Position numbers and translations under genes: made by a program
In this document: in pieces, positions 55,176 through 64,000 of the stretch
How the letters are laid out: every line of letters begins with the position of its first letter
How positions within the stretch are numbered: the first letter of the stretch is position 1
Origin: Bacteroidota bacterium
Lineage (GTDB): Bacteria; Bacteroidota; Bacteroidia; Cytophagales; Cytophagaceae
Direction of reading: 5' to 3'
Assembly (NCBI GenBank): GCA_023428135.1
Contig: JAEYZG010000052.1
Coordinates: 1 to 64,000 of the forward strand
Length of the DNA stretch: 64,000 nucleotides
Notes under the pieces: generated by a model
Databases searched by the model: none
Told to the model about the DNA's origin: nothing
The model's input: only the letters and a program-made list of their open reading frames with translations

Positions 55176-55445
55176 TTTAATCTCTTTTTGTAATTGACCA
55201 GCTAAATTAAAATTAATCAGGTGGGTAACAAAAGCCAATGATTGTAAATCCTTCCCTCGGGAAGGATCAGCTATTCTTTGGAATGTTGATAGTGCTGGAA
55301 TGTTCTTTTAGATGACTGAAAGAAGCTTCATTTCCCATCAGACAATGTGAAAAATTTCTATTCCTTATCAAAATTACATTTTTTCTTCTTTTTGTTTACT
55401 AAATCTTAAGCTGTTTTGTAGGGGACATTATTTTGAAAGCTGCCT
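55176..55445. other. Intergenic region before the hemicellulase cluster
   Basis: No gene is seen. A compact hairpin ATCCTTCCC-tc-GGGAAGGAT lies at 55248-55267; it resembles the inner stem of the CTCTCCTGAAGGAGAG-type dispersed element seen at 35195. The last ~80 nt are AT-rich and probably hold the promoter of the GH43 gene; I could not place exact boxes. Confidence 0.45.
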
Positions 55446-58019
55446 ATGAAAACAATGCTATACCACTTCTTTTTACTTGCTTTTTTTTCTTTTGTTGCAG
55501 GTAATGCTTCCGGCCAGATGGCTACTAACCCCATCATTTTTGCTGATGTTCCTGATCCTGATTTTGTGCGGGTTGGGGATACCTACTACATGAGCAGTAC
55601 CACCATGTACTTCAATCCGGGAGTACCCATCATGAAGTCAAAAGACCTGGTGAACTGGGAGGTCGTAAGCTATTGCTATCCCATTATGGCTAATACTGAT
55701 GCATTGAATCTCAATGGTGGAATGGAAGCCTATAGCGGAGGTACCTGGGCGAGCAGCATCAACTATTATAAAGGAACATTCTATGTCAGTTCTTTTTCTT
55801 ATTCTACCGGAAAAACTTATATCTACAAAACTACCAATATTGAAACCGGACCGTGGACCACGATTACTTTAAATAAAGTGTATCATGATCATTCTCTTTT
55901 CTTTGATGATGACGGTAAAGTATATTTTGCTTATGGTCATGATAATATTCAGCTGACTGAAATGAAACCAGACCTGACTGGAGAACAGCCAGGGGGCGTA
56001 AACAAAGTCATCATACCTAAAGCTTCTTCAGTAGCTGGCAGCAGTATGATATTGACCGCTGAAGGTACCAGGATGCAGAAAATCAACGGACAATATTATG
56101 TGTCTAACATCTGCTGGCCTTCAGGAAAGGGCCGTACACAGATCATTCATCGTTCAGGAAGTGTGGCCGGAACTTATACAGGCCGTATAGCTTTTCAATC
56201 TTCTAATGGTTCTGCTCAGGGAGAATATATCGACACACCAGATGGAAAATGGTATGCAATGTTTTTCCATGACCATGGGGCAGTTGGTCGTATACCTGAC
56301 CTGATGCCTGTAACCTGGAGCAATGGGTGGCCAACAGTGGGGGTAAACGGACAGGTACCAGCTACCCTGGATATTCCCAAAGGGGCAGGATCACTGAAAG
56401 GAATAATTACTTCAGATGAATTTAGTGCCGCACCTCCATTAAAACTACAATGGCAATGGAATCATAACCCCCAGAACAATTACTGGTCACTGACCCAGCG
56501 TAGTGGCTATATGCGGTTAACCAACGAACGCACGGATGCCAATGTGCTTCGTACTACTAATACTCTGACCCAAAGAACCTTTGGTCCGAAATGTTCCGGA
56601 TATGTATCTATAGATGTCTCTGGTTTGAAGGATGGAGATTATGCAGGATTAGTGGCGCTGCAAAATAAATATGGTTTGGTGGGGGTAAAGATGACCGGTA
56701 CAAGCAAAAGTATTGTAATGGTAAATGGAACAGGTTTTAGCGGAACACCTGTTGAAGTGGCCAGTGTTCCTGTAAATCAAAATACTGTTTACCTACGGAT
56801 TGATTTTGATTTTACCAACAGAACAGATAAAGCTTATTTTTATTACAGTTTAAATGGCTCTACATGGAACGCAATCGGTTCAACACTTCAGATGAATTAT
56901 GACCTGGAGCATTTTGTGGGTTATCGGTTCGGATTGTTTTCTTATGCCACTAAGTCAAGCGGAGGTTATGCTGATTTTGATTTTTTCAGGATAGGAGCCA
57001 ATATCACTGAAGCCCAGAATGTAGGTCCGGTAATCTCCATTACAAGTCCTGCAAATGGGGCACGTTTTACTGCAGGATCAGATATAAATATAGCTGCTAC
57101 TGCAAGTACCACTGCAGGAACCATAGCAAATGTTCAGTTTTATAATGGAAATACCTTGCTCGGTTCTGATAATTCTTCTCCTTATTCCTACAACTGGATG
57201 AACGTACCTGCGGGCGGTTATCTTTTGCGGGTAATCGCCACAGATAATGCAGGAAGAACTTCAGAAAGCCAGGTAAGTGTAACTGTAAATGTTCCCAAAG
57301 GTCCTTTCAATGGTACTTTTCATTCCATTCCAGGAATGATAGAAGCAGAGGAGTATGATGAAGGAGGTGAAGGAGTTTCTTTTCATGAGGTCAATACAAA
57401 TGGTAACGAAGGAGGAGCGACTTTTAGAAATGACGAAGTTGATATAGAAACGACAGGGGACGCTTCTGGTTCTTTCAATATCGGCTATATTCTTAAAGGA
57501 GAATGGCTGGAATATTCTGTGAATGTAACTGAAACTGGAATATACGATCTGAATTTCAGAGTGGCAGCAGACGGAACAGGCAAAACATTTTATGTAGAAA
57601 TGGATGGAGTGGATATTACCGGAGTTGTTTCTTTACCGAATACGGGAGGATGGCAGAACTGGGAAACCATTGCTGTGCCTGGTATTCAGCTTACGAAAGG
57701 CCAGCATGTAATGCGGATTGTTTTCGATTCAGATTATATGAATCTGAACTGGGTTGAATTTAAAAATGAAATTATTACGGATCTGGAACAGGAAAACAAC
57801 TCACCTGTCCGATTATTTCCCAATCCTTTCCAGGAAGTCCTTCAGATTACCTGTGATGAAAAAACGGATTACCAGATTCTGGATCTGACCGGGCGTGAAT
57901 TAGAGTCCGGTACTATATACGGAAATGCTACAGTCGGAACGTCTCTTCCCAAAGGCCAGTATCTGTTGAAACTTACCAGCGAAAAAGGCATGAAGGCAGC
58001 TAAAATACTTAAACAATAA
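55446..58019 (+). CDS. T9SS-secreted GH43 beta-xylosidase/arabinofuranosidase with CBM6
   Basis: An 857-aa enzyme. Signal peptide to about 24. GH43 five-bladed propeller about 27-315: catalytic-base region FADVPDPDFVRVGDTYYM (Asp37 or Asp39), second acidic motif YHDHSLFFDDDGKVYFAYG, likely acid Glu206 in LTAEGTRMQKINGQYY. A GH43-typical beta-sandwich follows (about 318-515; LQWQWNHNPQNNYWSL, YAGLVALQNKYGLVGVK). Then an Ig-like domain (about 528-617), a CBM6-like module (about 626-768; IPGMIEAEEYDEGG, NLNWVEFKN) and a T9SS tail (from about 789, LFPNPFQEVLQI). The propeller plus sandwich architecture is usual for beta-xylosidases of the subfamily 12 type; the exact bond cleaved is uncertain. 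First gene of the hemicellulose cluster. Confidence 0.85.
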   Translation: MKTMLYHFFLLAFFSFVAGNASGQMATNPIIFADVPDPDFVRVGDTYYMSSTTMYFNPGVPIMKSKDLVNWEVVSYCYPIMANTDALNLNGGMEAYSGGTWASSINYYKGTFYVSSFSYSTGKTYIYKTTNIETGPWTTITLNKVYHDHSLFFDDDGKVYFAYGHDNIQLTEMKPDLTGEQPGGVNKVIIPKASSVAGSSMILTAEGTRMQKINGQYYVSNICWPSGKGRTQIIHRSGSVAGTYTGRIAFQSSNGSAQGEYIDTPDGKWYAMFFHDHGAVGRIPDLMPVTWSNGWPTVGVNGQVPATLDIPKGAGSLKGIITSDEFSAAPPLKLQWQWNHNPQNNYWSLTQRSGYMRLTNERTDANVLRTTNTLTQRTFGPKCSGYVSIDVSGLKDGDYAGLVALQNKYGLVGVKMTGTSKSIVMVNGTGFSGTPVEVASVPVNQNTVYLRIDFDFTNRTDKAYFYYSLNGSTWNAIGSTLQMNYDLEHFVGYRFGLFSYATKSSGGYADFDFFRIGANITEAQNVGPVISITSPANGARFTAGSDINIAATASTTAGTIANVQFYNGNTLLGSDNSSPYSYNWMNVPAGGYLLRVIATDNAGRTSESQVSVTVNVPKGPFNGTFHSIPGMIEAEEYDEGGEGVSFHEVNTNGNEGGATFRNDEVDIETTGDASGSFNIGYILKGEWLEYSVNVTETGIYDLNFRVAADGTGKTFYVEMDGVDITGVVSLPNTGGWQNWETIAVPGIQLTKGQHVMRIVFDSDYMNLNWVEFKNEIITDLEQENNSPVRLFPNPFQEVLQITCDEKTDYQILDLTGRELESGTIYGNATVGTSLPKGQYLLKLTSEKGMKAAKILKQ

Positions 58020-58070
58020 TAATCATCAGAACTCAACTTAATCTATTGTATTGATTCAAAATTATGTTTT

Positions 58071-60416
58071 ATGAAAATACTACATTCAGTACTCATCTTA
58101 ATAATTTTTCTGGGAATCTGTAATAAATCTTTTGCTGATTATCCGATAGTTGGATACCGTTTTTTGGCTGATCCAGGGGCCATTGTTTACAATGGAAGGG
58201 TTTATGTGTATTGCTCTAATGATGATGAAAACGATGATGATAGTTATGATATGAGTTCTATCGTTTGTGTATCAAGCAGTGACCTGAAAAACTGGACAGA
58301 CCATGGGGTAGTATTCGATGTGCCACGGGACGCATCCTGGTCAGGCCTGAGCTGGGCACCTTCGCCTGCCTATCGGAATGGAAAGTTTTACCTCTATTTC
58401 GGGAATGGTGGAAGTGCTATTGGTGTAGCTGTATCCGATAGTCCGACTGGTCCATTTAAAGATCCCGTAGGCCGTGCCATTGTGACTGGAAGCACACCGG
58501 GAGTTCAGCCTTTTAATGGCTGGCTGTTCGACCCCATGACTTTTGTTGACGATGATGGTCAGGCATACATGTATTTTGGAGGTAATGGTGATGGCAACCT
58601 TCGTGTGATTAAACTTAACAATGACATGATCAGTACAAGCGGTTCTGCCGGTAAGTTCACTGTGCCTAATTTTTTTGAAGCGGCATGGATGCACAAGCAT
58701 AATGGAAAGTATTATTTCTCCTACTCTACAAACCCCAGTGCAGGCATGCGGATCGATTACATGGTGAGTAACAATCCTATGTCTGGCTTTACCTACGGGG
58801 GAGTGCTATCGCCCCAGCCGCCAACAAATAATAACAATAACCATCATGCTAATATCTTTCTCAATGGTCAGTGGTATCAGATTTATCATAACCGTATTGT
58901 TGCTTCTCAAACAGGAGTGGGGATGGCTTATCACAGAAACTTAGCTATTGATGCTTTTTCACACAGACAGGATGGTACCATTGTACAGATGGTAAATACA
59001 GTGAATGGAGTGAAGCAGATTAAATACCTTGATCCTTATGTAAGAGTAGAAGGAGAAACCATGAGTGACCATAATGGTATTGAAACTGAAGTTTGCAATG
59101 CCGGAGGTATGAACCTGGCATATATTGATAATGGTGATTGGGTGATGGTGGAAGGAGTTGATTTTGGCACTGCAGGGGCAGGAAGATTCTCTGCGAGTGT
59201 GGCAAGCAATAAAACTGGCGGAACCATCGAAATTCGACTAGGGAGTGCAACAGGAACCTTAATCGGAACCTTACAGGTACCCAATACAGGAGGGTTTCAA
59301 GCATGGCAGACCGTCAACACTTCAGTGAATCAGACAACCGGAGTGCACAATGTCTACCTTGTGTTTAAAGGAAGTGGAGCAAGCCTTTTTAATGTTGATC
59401 ACTGGAGTTTTTCTTCAGCTGGTCCTTCTGTTACGATTACCTCACCAAAGAGCACGGATGTCCTTTTTACGGGTAATGAAATTACAATAACTGCAACAGC
59501 GCAGGCACAAAGCGGTACCATTGTTTCAGTTGAGTTTTTTTACGATGGGAAATCAATAGGGACTGATAATACAGCTCCTTATTCTTTAAACTATATACCA
59601 GTTTCCAGCGGATCACATACCATTATAGCCACTGTTACAGATAGTCAGGGAAATAAACGATCTTCAGAAGTTTCTATTACAGTATATGTTCCTCAGGGGC
59701 CGTATAAAGGCACCCCGTGGCCAATTCCAGGTATAATAGAAGCGGAACATTATGATGAGGGTGGGGAAGGATTTGCATATTATGAAGCTAATACAAATGG
59801 AAACGAAGGCCTGGCTACTTTAAGAAATGATGAAGTCGACATTGAAACAACACAGGATATTTCCGGGGCCTATAATGTAGGGTATATTCTTTCAGGGGAA
59901 TGGCTGGAATATACGGTGAATGTGACTGCAACAGATAAATATGATTTAAATCTACGAGTTGCAGCAGATGGAGCAGGAAGAATCTTTCATGTGGAAATGG
60001 ATTCGATAGATATTACGGGCGACATCACGGTTCCGAATACAGGTGGCTGGCAAAAGTGGGAGACAGTTACTGTTCCTGGAATCGACCTCACTTCCGGTCA
60101 GAAAGTAATGAGAATCGTCTTTGAATCTGATTATATGAACCTGAACTGGGTTGAATTTAAAAATACTATTGTAACAAATCTGGAATCTGCCAAAAGGGAA
60201 ACTATTGCAATTTATCCTAATCCTTTTACAGATAAAATATTTTGCAACATCAACGGAGAGTATACTTATCAATTGTTAAATCTGGAAGGTATGGTATTAG
60301 AATATGGGACTACTTTAGGGGAAATACATATTCATAAAAACTATCCCAAAGGCTCCTACATCTTGAAAATAAACCAGAATGCCTTAGTTAAGGTGTATAA
60401 AGTTGTAAAAGAATAG
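58071..60416 (+). CDS. T9SS-secreted GH43 arabinoxylan arabinofuranohydrolase-like enzyme with two CBM6
   Basis: A 781-aa enzyme. Signal peptide to about 22; GH43 propeller about 24-320 with base Asp34 (YRFLADPGAIVYNG), pKa-modulating Asp154 (GWLFDPMTFVDDDGQ) and acid Glu203 (NFFEAAWMHKHNGKYY). A first CBM6-like module (about 323-447), an Ig-like domain (about 453-540), a second CBM6-like module (about 552-696) and a T9SS tail (from about 714, IYPNPFTDKIFCNI). The GH43-CBM6 order recalls XynD-type arabinoxylan debranching enzymes. The second CBM6 and Ig pair closely resembles that of the enzyme upstream, implying module duplication. It starts 51 nt after the previous stop and is likely co-transcribed. 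Confidence 0.83.
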   Translation: MKILHSVLILIIFLGICNKSFADYPIVGYRFLADPGAIVYNGRVYVYCSNDDENDDDSYDMSSIVCVSSSDLKNWTDHGVVFDVPRDASWSGLSWAPSPAYRNGKFYLYFGNGGSAIGVAVSDSPTGPFKDPVGRAIVTGSTPGVQPFNGWLFDPMTFVDDDGQAYMYFGGNGDGNLRVIKLNNDMISTSGSAGKFTVPNFFEAAWMHKHNGKYYFSYSTNPSAGMRIDYMVSNNPMSGFTYGGVLSPQPPTNNNNNHHANIFLNGQWYQIYHNRIVASQTGVGMAYHRNLAIDAFSHRQDGTIVQMVNTVNGVKQIKYLDPYVRVEGETMSDHNGIETEVCNAGGMNLAYIDNGDWVMVEGVDFGTAGAGRFSASVASNKTGGTIEIRLGSATGTLIGTLQVPNTGGFQAWQTVNTSVNQTTGVHNVYLVFKGSGASLFNVDHWSFSSAGPSVTITSPKSTDVLFTGNEITITATAQAQSGTIVSVEFFYDGKSIGTDNTAPYSLNYIPVSSGSHTIIATVTDSQGNKRSSEVSITVYVPQGPYKGTPWPIPGIIEAEHYDEGGEGFAYYEANTNGNEGLATLRNDEVDIETTQDISGAYNVGYILSGEWLEYTVNVTATDKYDLNLRVAADGAGRIFHVEMDSIDITGDITVPNTGGWQKWETVTVPGIDLTSGQKVMRIVFESDYMNLNWVEFKNTIVTNLESAKRETIAIYPNPFTDKIFCNINGEYTYQLLNLEGMVLEYGTTLGEIHIHKNYPKGSYILKINQNALVKVYKVVKE

Positions 60417-60514
60417 CTGCAGGTATTTGTCATCCTCCTGCTTCTGGTTAATAAGTAGATAAATTATAATCATAAACAATGAATCATATTATATCATTTT
60501 AATTCTGATCTTTG

Positions 60515-62563
60515 ATGACCAATAAATTGAAAATATTTTTATGCCTGATTCTTACTTTAGGATCAGGCATTCTTTGCAATGCAGCAAGCAGCATTACTGA
60601 GGTAACGTATTTTTCCAAAACAATGAATAGTAACCGGAAAATGAATGTGTACCTTCCGGATGGATATAATCAGAATACCTATTATCCCACATTCTATCTC
60701 ATGCATGGAGGAGGTCAGCGTTACTATACATGGGCGAATCCTGTGGATGGAAATGCTAAGGCCATATTGGATCAGGCTATTTCCTCAGGCAAAGCGGTTC
60801 CAATGATTGTTGTAATGCCTGATGCCCCTGATTTTGCTCCAAACCTTTTTACCCGTGAACTATGCGACGATATTATACCTTTTGTAGAAAAGACTTACAG
60901 AGTAAAACCAGAGAAAGATAGCCGTGCTCTGGCTGGTCTGTCTTGGGGAGGCTTACAGGTGCTGGATGCAGGTTTATACCGGTATGATCTTTTTGGCTAC
61001 CTGGGAGTCTTCAGTTCTGGTTGGTTTATCGGAGACAATATTTATAATGTAATGAGAACATACCTTGCTTCCAATGGTGCTAAAATTGAAAAGAGCATGC
61101 GCTATTTCTATTACGGACAAGGTGGATCCAGTGATATTGCTTACAATAACGGAGCGGAAACCATGAAGCTGTTACGTGCTAATGGTATCACGATAGATTA
61201 CTGGGAACATTCCGGATCTCATAGTTTTGTATGCTGGAGACAAGACCTACAGGAAATATTACCTTTTCTTTTTAAGTCTGGAACGCCGTCTGTAGCAATT
61301 ACTGCCCCTGCTGTCAATGCTACTTTCACTGCACCTGCTGCAATTAATATTACAGCAACGGCTTCAGATCCAAACGGAACTATATCAAAAGTTGAATTTT
61401 TTAATGGAACCACTAAGTTAGGAGAAGATGTAAGCGCCCCTTATGCCTATTCATGGATAAACGTCCCGGCAGGAACTTATACAATTACGGCGGTAGCTAC
61501 CGATGATGGGGGGACCAAAGTAACCTCAGAAGCAATCACCGTGAAAGTAAATGTTGCTCAGGCTGCATACAATAAGTCGATTCATGTAATACCGGGTAAG
61601 ATTCAGGCTGAAGCTTTCGATGTGGGTGGTAATGGCTTCGCATATTTTGACGGGACTCCGGGAAGTGAGACAGGAGTTTCCTTTAGAAACGATGAAGATG
61701 TGGATATAGAAAATTGCACAGATGACGGAGCTGGCTACAATGTCGGGTGGGCGACTTCAGGAGAGTGGCTTGAATATACTGTCAATGTTGAGAACTCTGG
61801 TATATATAATATGGATCTCCGCATAGCTTGTGAGGGAGAAGGAAGAACTTTGTCCGTAAGTATGGATGGAACGAATATAGCAAGTAACGTAGCTATCCCC
61901 AATACTGCAGGCTGGCAATCATGGCAGACTGTCAGAGTGAGCAATATTCAGCTCACTGCAGGACAGAAGATCATGCGGTTAACTATAGGAGATGTAGACT
62001 ATATCAACTTCAATTTTGTAGCCTTTACTCTGGCCAATATTCCCCCGGAAGTAACTATTACAGGGCCATCGGATAATAATATATTCAATACTCTTCAGAC
62101 AGTGGAGCTTACTGCTTCAGCTAAGGATGTAGATGGACATATTGTTAAAGTTGATTTTTATAGTGGTACAACACTTCTTGGTACAGACAACACATCACCT
62201 TTTAGCTATGACTGGTCAGGGATTACGGCAGGAACTTATACAATCACAGCCAAAGCAACTGATGACATAGGAATAGTTACATCATCTTCCCCGATTACAG
62301 TGGTGATTCAGGAGGTAGTTACCGGAGTGGATGAAAAATCGAACCAAGATCACGCTTTATATCCGAATCCATTTGAAGATGGTATTGTTCTGAAATATCC
62401 AAAGGAATTTAAATACGAAGTCTGTGATATGACTGGAACAGTATTGCTTGCAGGAACCGGGGAAGGAGAAAAACGAATTGGTGAAAATCTTCAATCTGGA
62501 ATGTATTTATTAAGAGTGACAAATAATGGGAACTCAAATATTTTTAAGATTCTGAAAAAATAA
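60515..62563 (+). CDS. T9SS-secreted CE1-type esterase (feruloyl/acetyl xylan esterase) with CBM6
   Basis: A 682-aa protein from the ATG at 60515 (a TTG just before it also opens the frame). Signal peptide to about 22. The esterase D/CE1 alpha/beta-hydrolase fold spans about 24-255: oxyanion region YLMHGGGQRYYTW, nucleophile Ser143 in GLSWGG, acid probably in the stretch after YFYYGQGGSSD, and catalytic His236 in HSGSHSFVCWR. It continues with Ig-like (about 259-346), CBM6-like (about 356-505), a second Ig-like (about 512-598) and a T9SS tail (from about 612, LYPNPFEDGIVLKY). CE1 members remove ferulate or acetate from arabinoxylan, which fits the two GH43 genes upstream. Gap to the previous gene is about 98 nt. 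Confidence 0.85.
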   Translation: MTNKLKIFLCLILTLGSGILCNAASSITEVTYFSKTMNSNRKMNVYLPDGYNQNTYYPTFYLMHGGGQRYYTWANPVDGNAKAILDQAISSGKAVPMIVVMPDAPDFAPNLFTRELCDDIIPFVEKTYRVKPEKDSRALAGLSWGGLQVLDAGLYRYDLFGYLGVFSSGWFIGDNIYNVMRTYLASNGAKIEKSMRYFYYGQGGSSDIAYNNGAETMKLLRANGITIDYWEHSGSHSFVCWRQDLQEILPFLFKSGTPSVAITAPAVNATFTAPAAINITATASDPNGTISKVEFFNGTTKLGEDVSAPYAYSWINVPAGTYTITAVATDDGGTKVTSEAITVKVNVAQAAYNKSIHVIPGKIQAEAFDVGGNGFAYFDGTPGSETGVSFRNDEDVDIENCTDDGAGYNVGWATSGEWLEYTVNVENSGIYNMDLRIACEGEGRTLSVSMDGTNIASNVAIPNTAGWQSWQTVRVSNIQLTAGQKIMRLTIGDVDYINFNFVAFTLANIPPEVTITGPSDNNIFNTLQTVELTASAKDVDGHIVKVDFYSGTTLLGTDNTSPFSYDWSGITAGTYTITAKATDDIGIVTSSSPITVVIQEVVTGVDEKSNQDHALYPNPFEDGIVLKYPKEFKYEVCDMTGTVLLAGTGEGEKRIGENLQSGMYLLRVTNNGNSNIFKILKK

Positions 62564-63101
62564 TAATAGGTTTAAATTTTTGACATATGAAGTTTTCGTG
62601 GTCTGCATCCTTGCAGATCACGAAAACTTTGCTCATTGTAGCTTGTGAATTGATAAATTATGGAATAAGATTCCAGCCCTTAGCACCTTATTCTATTTTG
62701 TACCTTTTTTATTATCTACTGGAATCAAGAACTTTAAATTAAAGTACCTACCGAACGACAGGGATCTTTTTCTTTTTACATATAGTGGAGCATCAAAGAA
62801 TAATACTCAAGATTACATAATTGAAAGAGCAGTATTTTACACTCGAATGACTTATATTTTTTTAAATCCTCTTGTTTACTAAACCTTTTGAATGATTGTA
62901 GGGCTATTCTTTAAATAACCCATTCAGCAATGTCTATATCTGTTATAAATAAATTCTGTAAGACTCTGTAGTCACTATTGAATGCAGTTAATTGTCTGCT
63001 TCAGGTTGCGAAAGGCTTGTGATGAAGATTAGATATGAAGCCAGGTGAAAGATGATAAGAAGTTCATTGAATTATTAAGGTTTTTTATAAAATAATCTTT
63101 T
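62564..63101. other. Intergenic region with a long hairpin
   Basis: 538 nt between the esterase and the GH95 gene. Apart from the hairpin at 62590-62629 (listed separately) I see no gene and no repeat. The part from about 62700 onward is AT-rich and may contain a separate promoter for the GH95 gene. Confidence 0.5.
62590..62629. terminator. Long hairpin after esterase gene, probable terminator
   Basis: An 18-bp stem with a single G-T wobble (AAGTTTTCGTGGTCTGCA against TGCAGATCACGAAAACTT) and a TCCT loop, 26 nt after the esterase stop. It is flanked by A/T on both sides but lacks a clean T-run on the right, so it could act as a terminator in either direction or be a REP-type palindrome. Confidence 0.55.
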
Positions 63102-64000
63102 ATGGATATAAATAAATATAAACTGACGGCCATACTGTGGTTGGTCTTTCTGGTAGTCGGACATATAAAAGGTCAGAATCCGGGAGATCTTACCTTATGG
63201 TATAGCAAAGATGCCGGAACTGTTTTTACTGATGCTTTGCCTATTGGCAACGGTCGTTTAGGAGGGATGGTATATGGAATAGTTTCCAGAGATGTGATTG
63301 GATTGAATGAGTGTACAGTGTGGAGTGGCTATCCGGGCAACAATAACAAAGCAGGGGCAGCCAATTCTCTTTCAACCGCCAGAAGTCAGATATTCGCTGG
63401 CAATTATGCAGCAGCAGATGCTACTGTAAGTAATATGATTGGCGGTGGACAGGAACGGTTTTTACCAGTGGGAAATCTTTATCTGAACTTTCCCGGACAT
63501 ATTGCCACTAACTATTACCGTGAGCTAAATCTTCGTACAGCCATTGCCAAAACTACATACTCCTATGCAGGGGTAAATTATACACGAGAATACTTTGCCA
63601 GTTATCCAGATCAGATAATAGTAATTCGTCTCACTGCTAGTCAGCCAGGTAAAATTACTTTTTCTACAAGCATGGATTCTCCTCAGACTCCGGTCTCCAT
63701 ATCTAATGTCGGAAACGATCTTCTTCTTCTCAACGGACAGGCAGATGCTGTAAAATTCCAGAACAGGGTAAAGGTGAAGACTGAGGGAGGAACGGTAACA
63801 GCTAATAGCAGTAGTATTACGGTTTCTGGAGCAAACAGTGCTACCGTGATCCTGGCAATCGGATCTAACTTTAATGCCTATAATAATGTCAATGGTGATC
63901 AGGTTTCCAGGGCGGCAAGTTATATTGATAATGTCAGTGCTAAAAACTACACGCAGCTTCTAAACACTCATCTTGAGGACTATCAAGCTTTGTTTAACAG
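63102..64000 (+). CDS. GH95 family alpha-fucosidase/galactosidase, 5' part (cut by window end)
   Basis: The open frame runs from the ATG at 63102 to the right edge without a stop (about 299 codons), so the 3' part lies outside. Signal peptide: TAILWLVFLVVGHIKGQ. The GH95 N-terminal domain is clear: LTLWYSKDAGTVFTDALPIG, NGRLGGMVYGIVSRDVIGLN, ECTVWSGYPGNNNKAGAANS, then a RSQIFAGNYAAADATVSNMI segment, PVGNLYLNFPG, YYRELNLRTAIAKTTYSYAG and REYFASYPDQIIVIRLTAS. GH95 enzymes are about 750-850 aa and remove alpha-1,2-L-fucose or L-galactose from xyloglucan and related glycans; the catalytic residues lie beyond the window. Its place after two GH43 enzymes and an esterase suggests a common hemicellulose target. 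Confidence 0.85.
   Translation, partial: MDINKYKLTAILWLVFLVVGHIKGQNPGDLTLWYSKDAGTVFTDALPIGNGRLGGMVYGIVSRDVIGLNECTVWSGYPGNNNKAGAANSLSTARSQIFAGNYAAADATVSNMIGGGQERFLPVGNLYLNFPGHIATNYYRELNLRTAIAKTTYSYAGVNYTREYFASYPDQIIVIRLTASQPGKITFSTSMDSPQTPVSISNVGNDLLLLNGQADAVKFQNRVKVKTEGGTVTANSSSITVSGANSATVILAIGSNFNAYNNVNGDQVSRAASYIDNVSAKNYTQLLNTHLEDYQALFN

Noticed and set aside
55446..64000. Complete Sus-type polysaccharide utilisation locus
   Set aside because: No SusC/SusD pair, sigma/anti-sigma or hybrid two-component regulator is visible in the window, so only a hydrolase cluster can be claimed.

Overview
The window looks like Bacteroidota, most likely an environmental, polysaccharide-degrading member of the Cytophagales. 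The reasons are its low GC, weak Shine-Dalgarno signals, very large secreted proteins of the Bacteroidota RHS type, and four proteins ending in a type IX secretion (T9SS, Por) sorting domain with the 'YPNPxxxxL' signature. This placement is inference from gene content; no rRNA or marker phylogeny is present.

Region 1 (1-35091) is an accessory locus of giant secreted proteins. Three paralogous beta-helix proteins (one only as a 3' fragment at the left edge) bracket a tightly packed gene run: a Skp/OmpH-like periplasmic chaperone, a small lipoprotein, an 1856-aa RHS-companion protein, a 1370-aa beta-helix protein that carries the missing C-terminus of that companion, a 247-aa exported protein, a 4168-aa RHS protein with an inserted beta-propeller and a variable C-terminal domain, and a small downstream gene that is the natural immunity candidate. 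Gaps are 4-19 nt, so this is probably one transcript of about 29 kb. A 700-bp palindromic repeat cluster separates it from the third beta-helix paralog.

Region 2 (35497-47874) has one minus-strand DUF4476-type protein and then a 13-gene, mostly overlapping operon for a complete but unusual type II secretion / type IV pilus-like machine: major pseudopilin, a small prepilin peptidase, GspE ATPase, secretin, GspL/PilM-N-like, GspM/PilO-like, a lipoprotein, a GspC/PilP-like protein, a MORN-repeat protein, a GspK/PilX-like protein, two minor pseudopilins and GspF. All three pseudopilins that keep Glu+5 have Ala, not Gly, before the predicted cleavage site.

Region 3 (48363-55134) is a mix: a T9SS cargo protein, a secreted phosphodiesterase-type hydrolase, a group III truncated haemoglobin, an ABC ATPase without partners, a UMF1-type MFS transporter and a tRNA-Val(GAC) with a C at the normally invariant U33. 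A MITE-like element with 16-bp inverted ends lies between the haemoglobin and ABC genes.

Region 4 (55446-64000) is a hemicellulose cluster: two GH43 enzymes and a CE1-type esterase, each with Ig-like and CBM6-like modules and a T9SS tail, followed by a GH95 enzyme cut by the right edge. Together they fit debranching of arabinoxylan or a fucosylated hemicellulose. No SusC/SusD pair is seen in the window.
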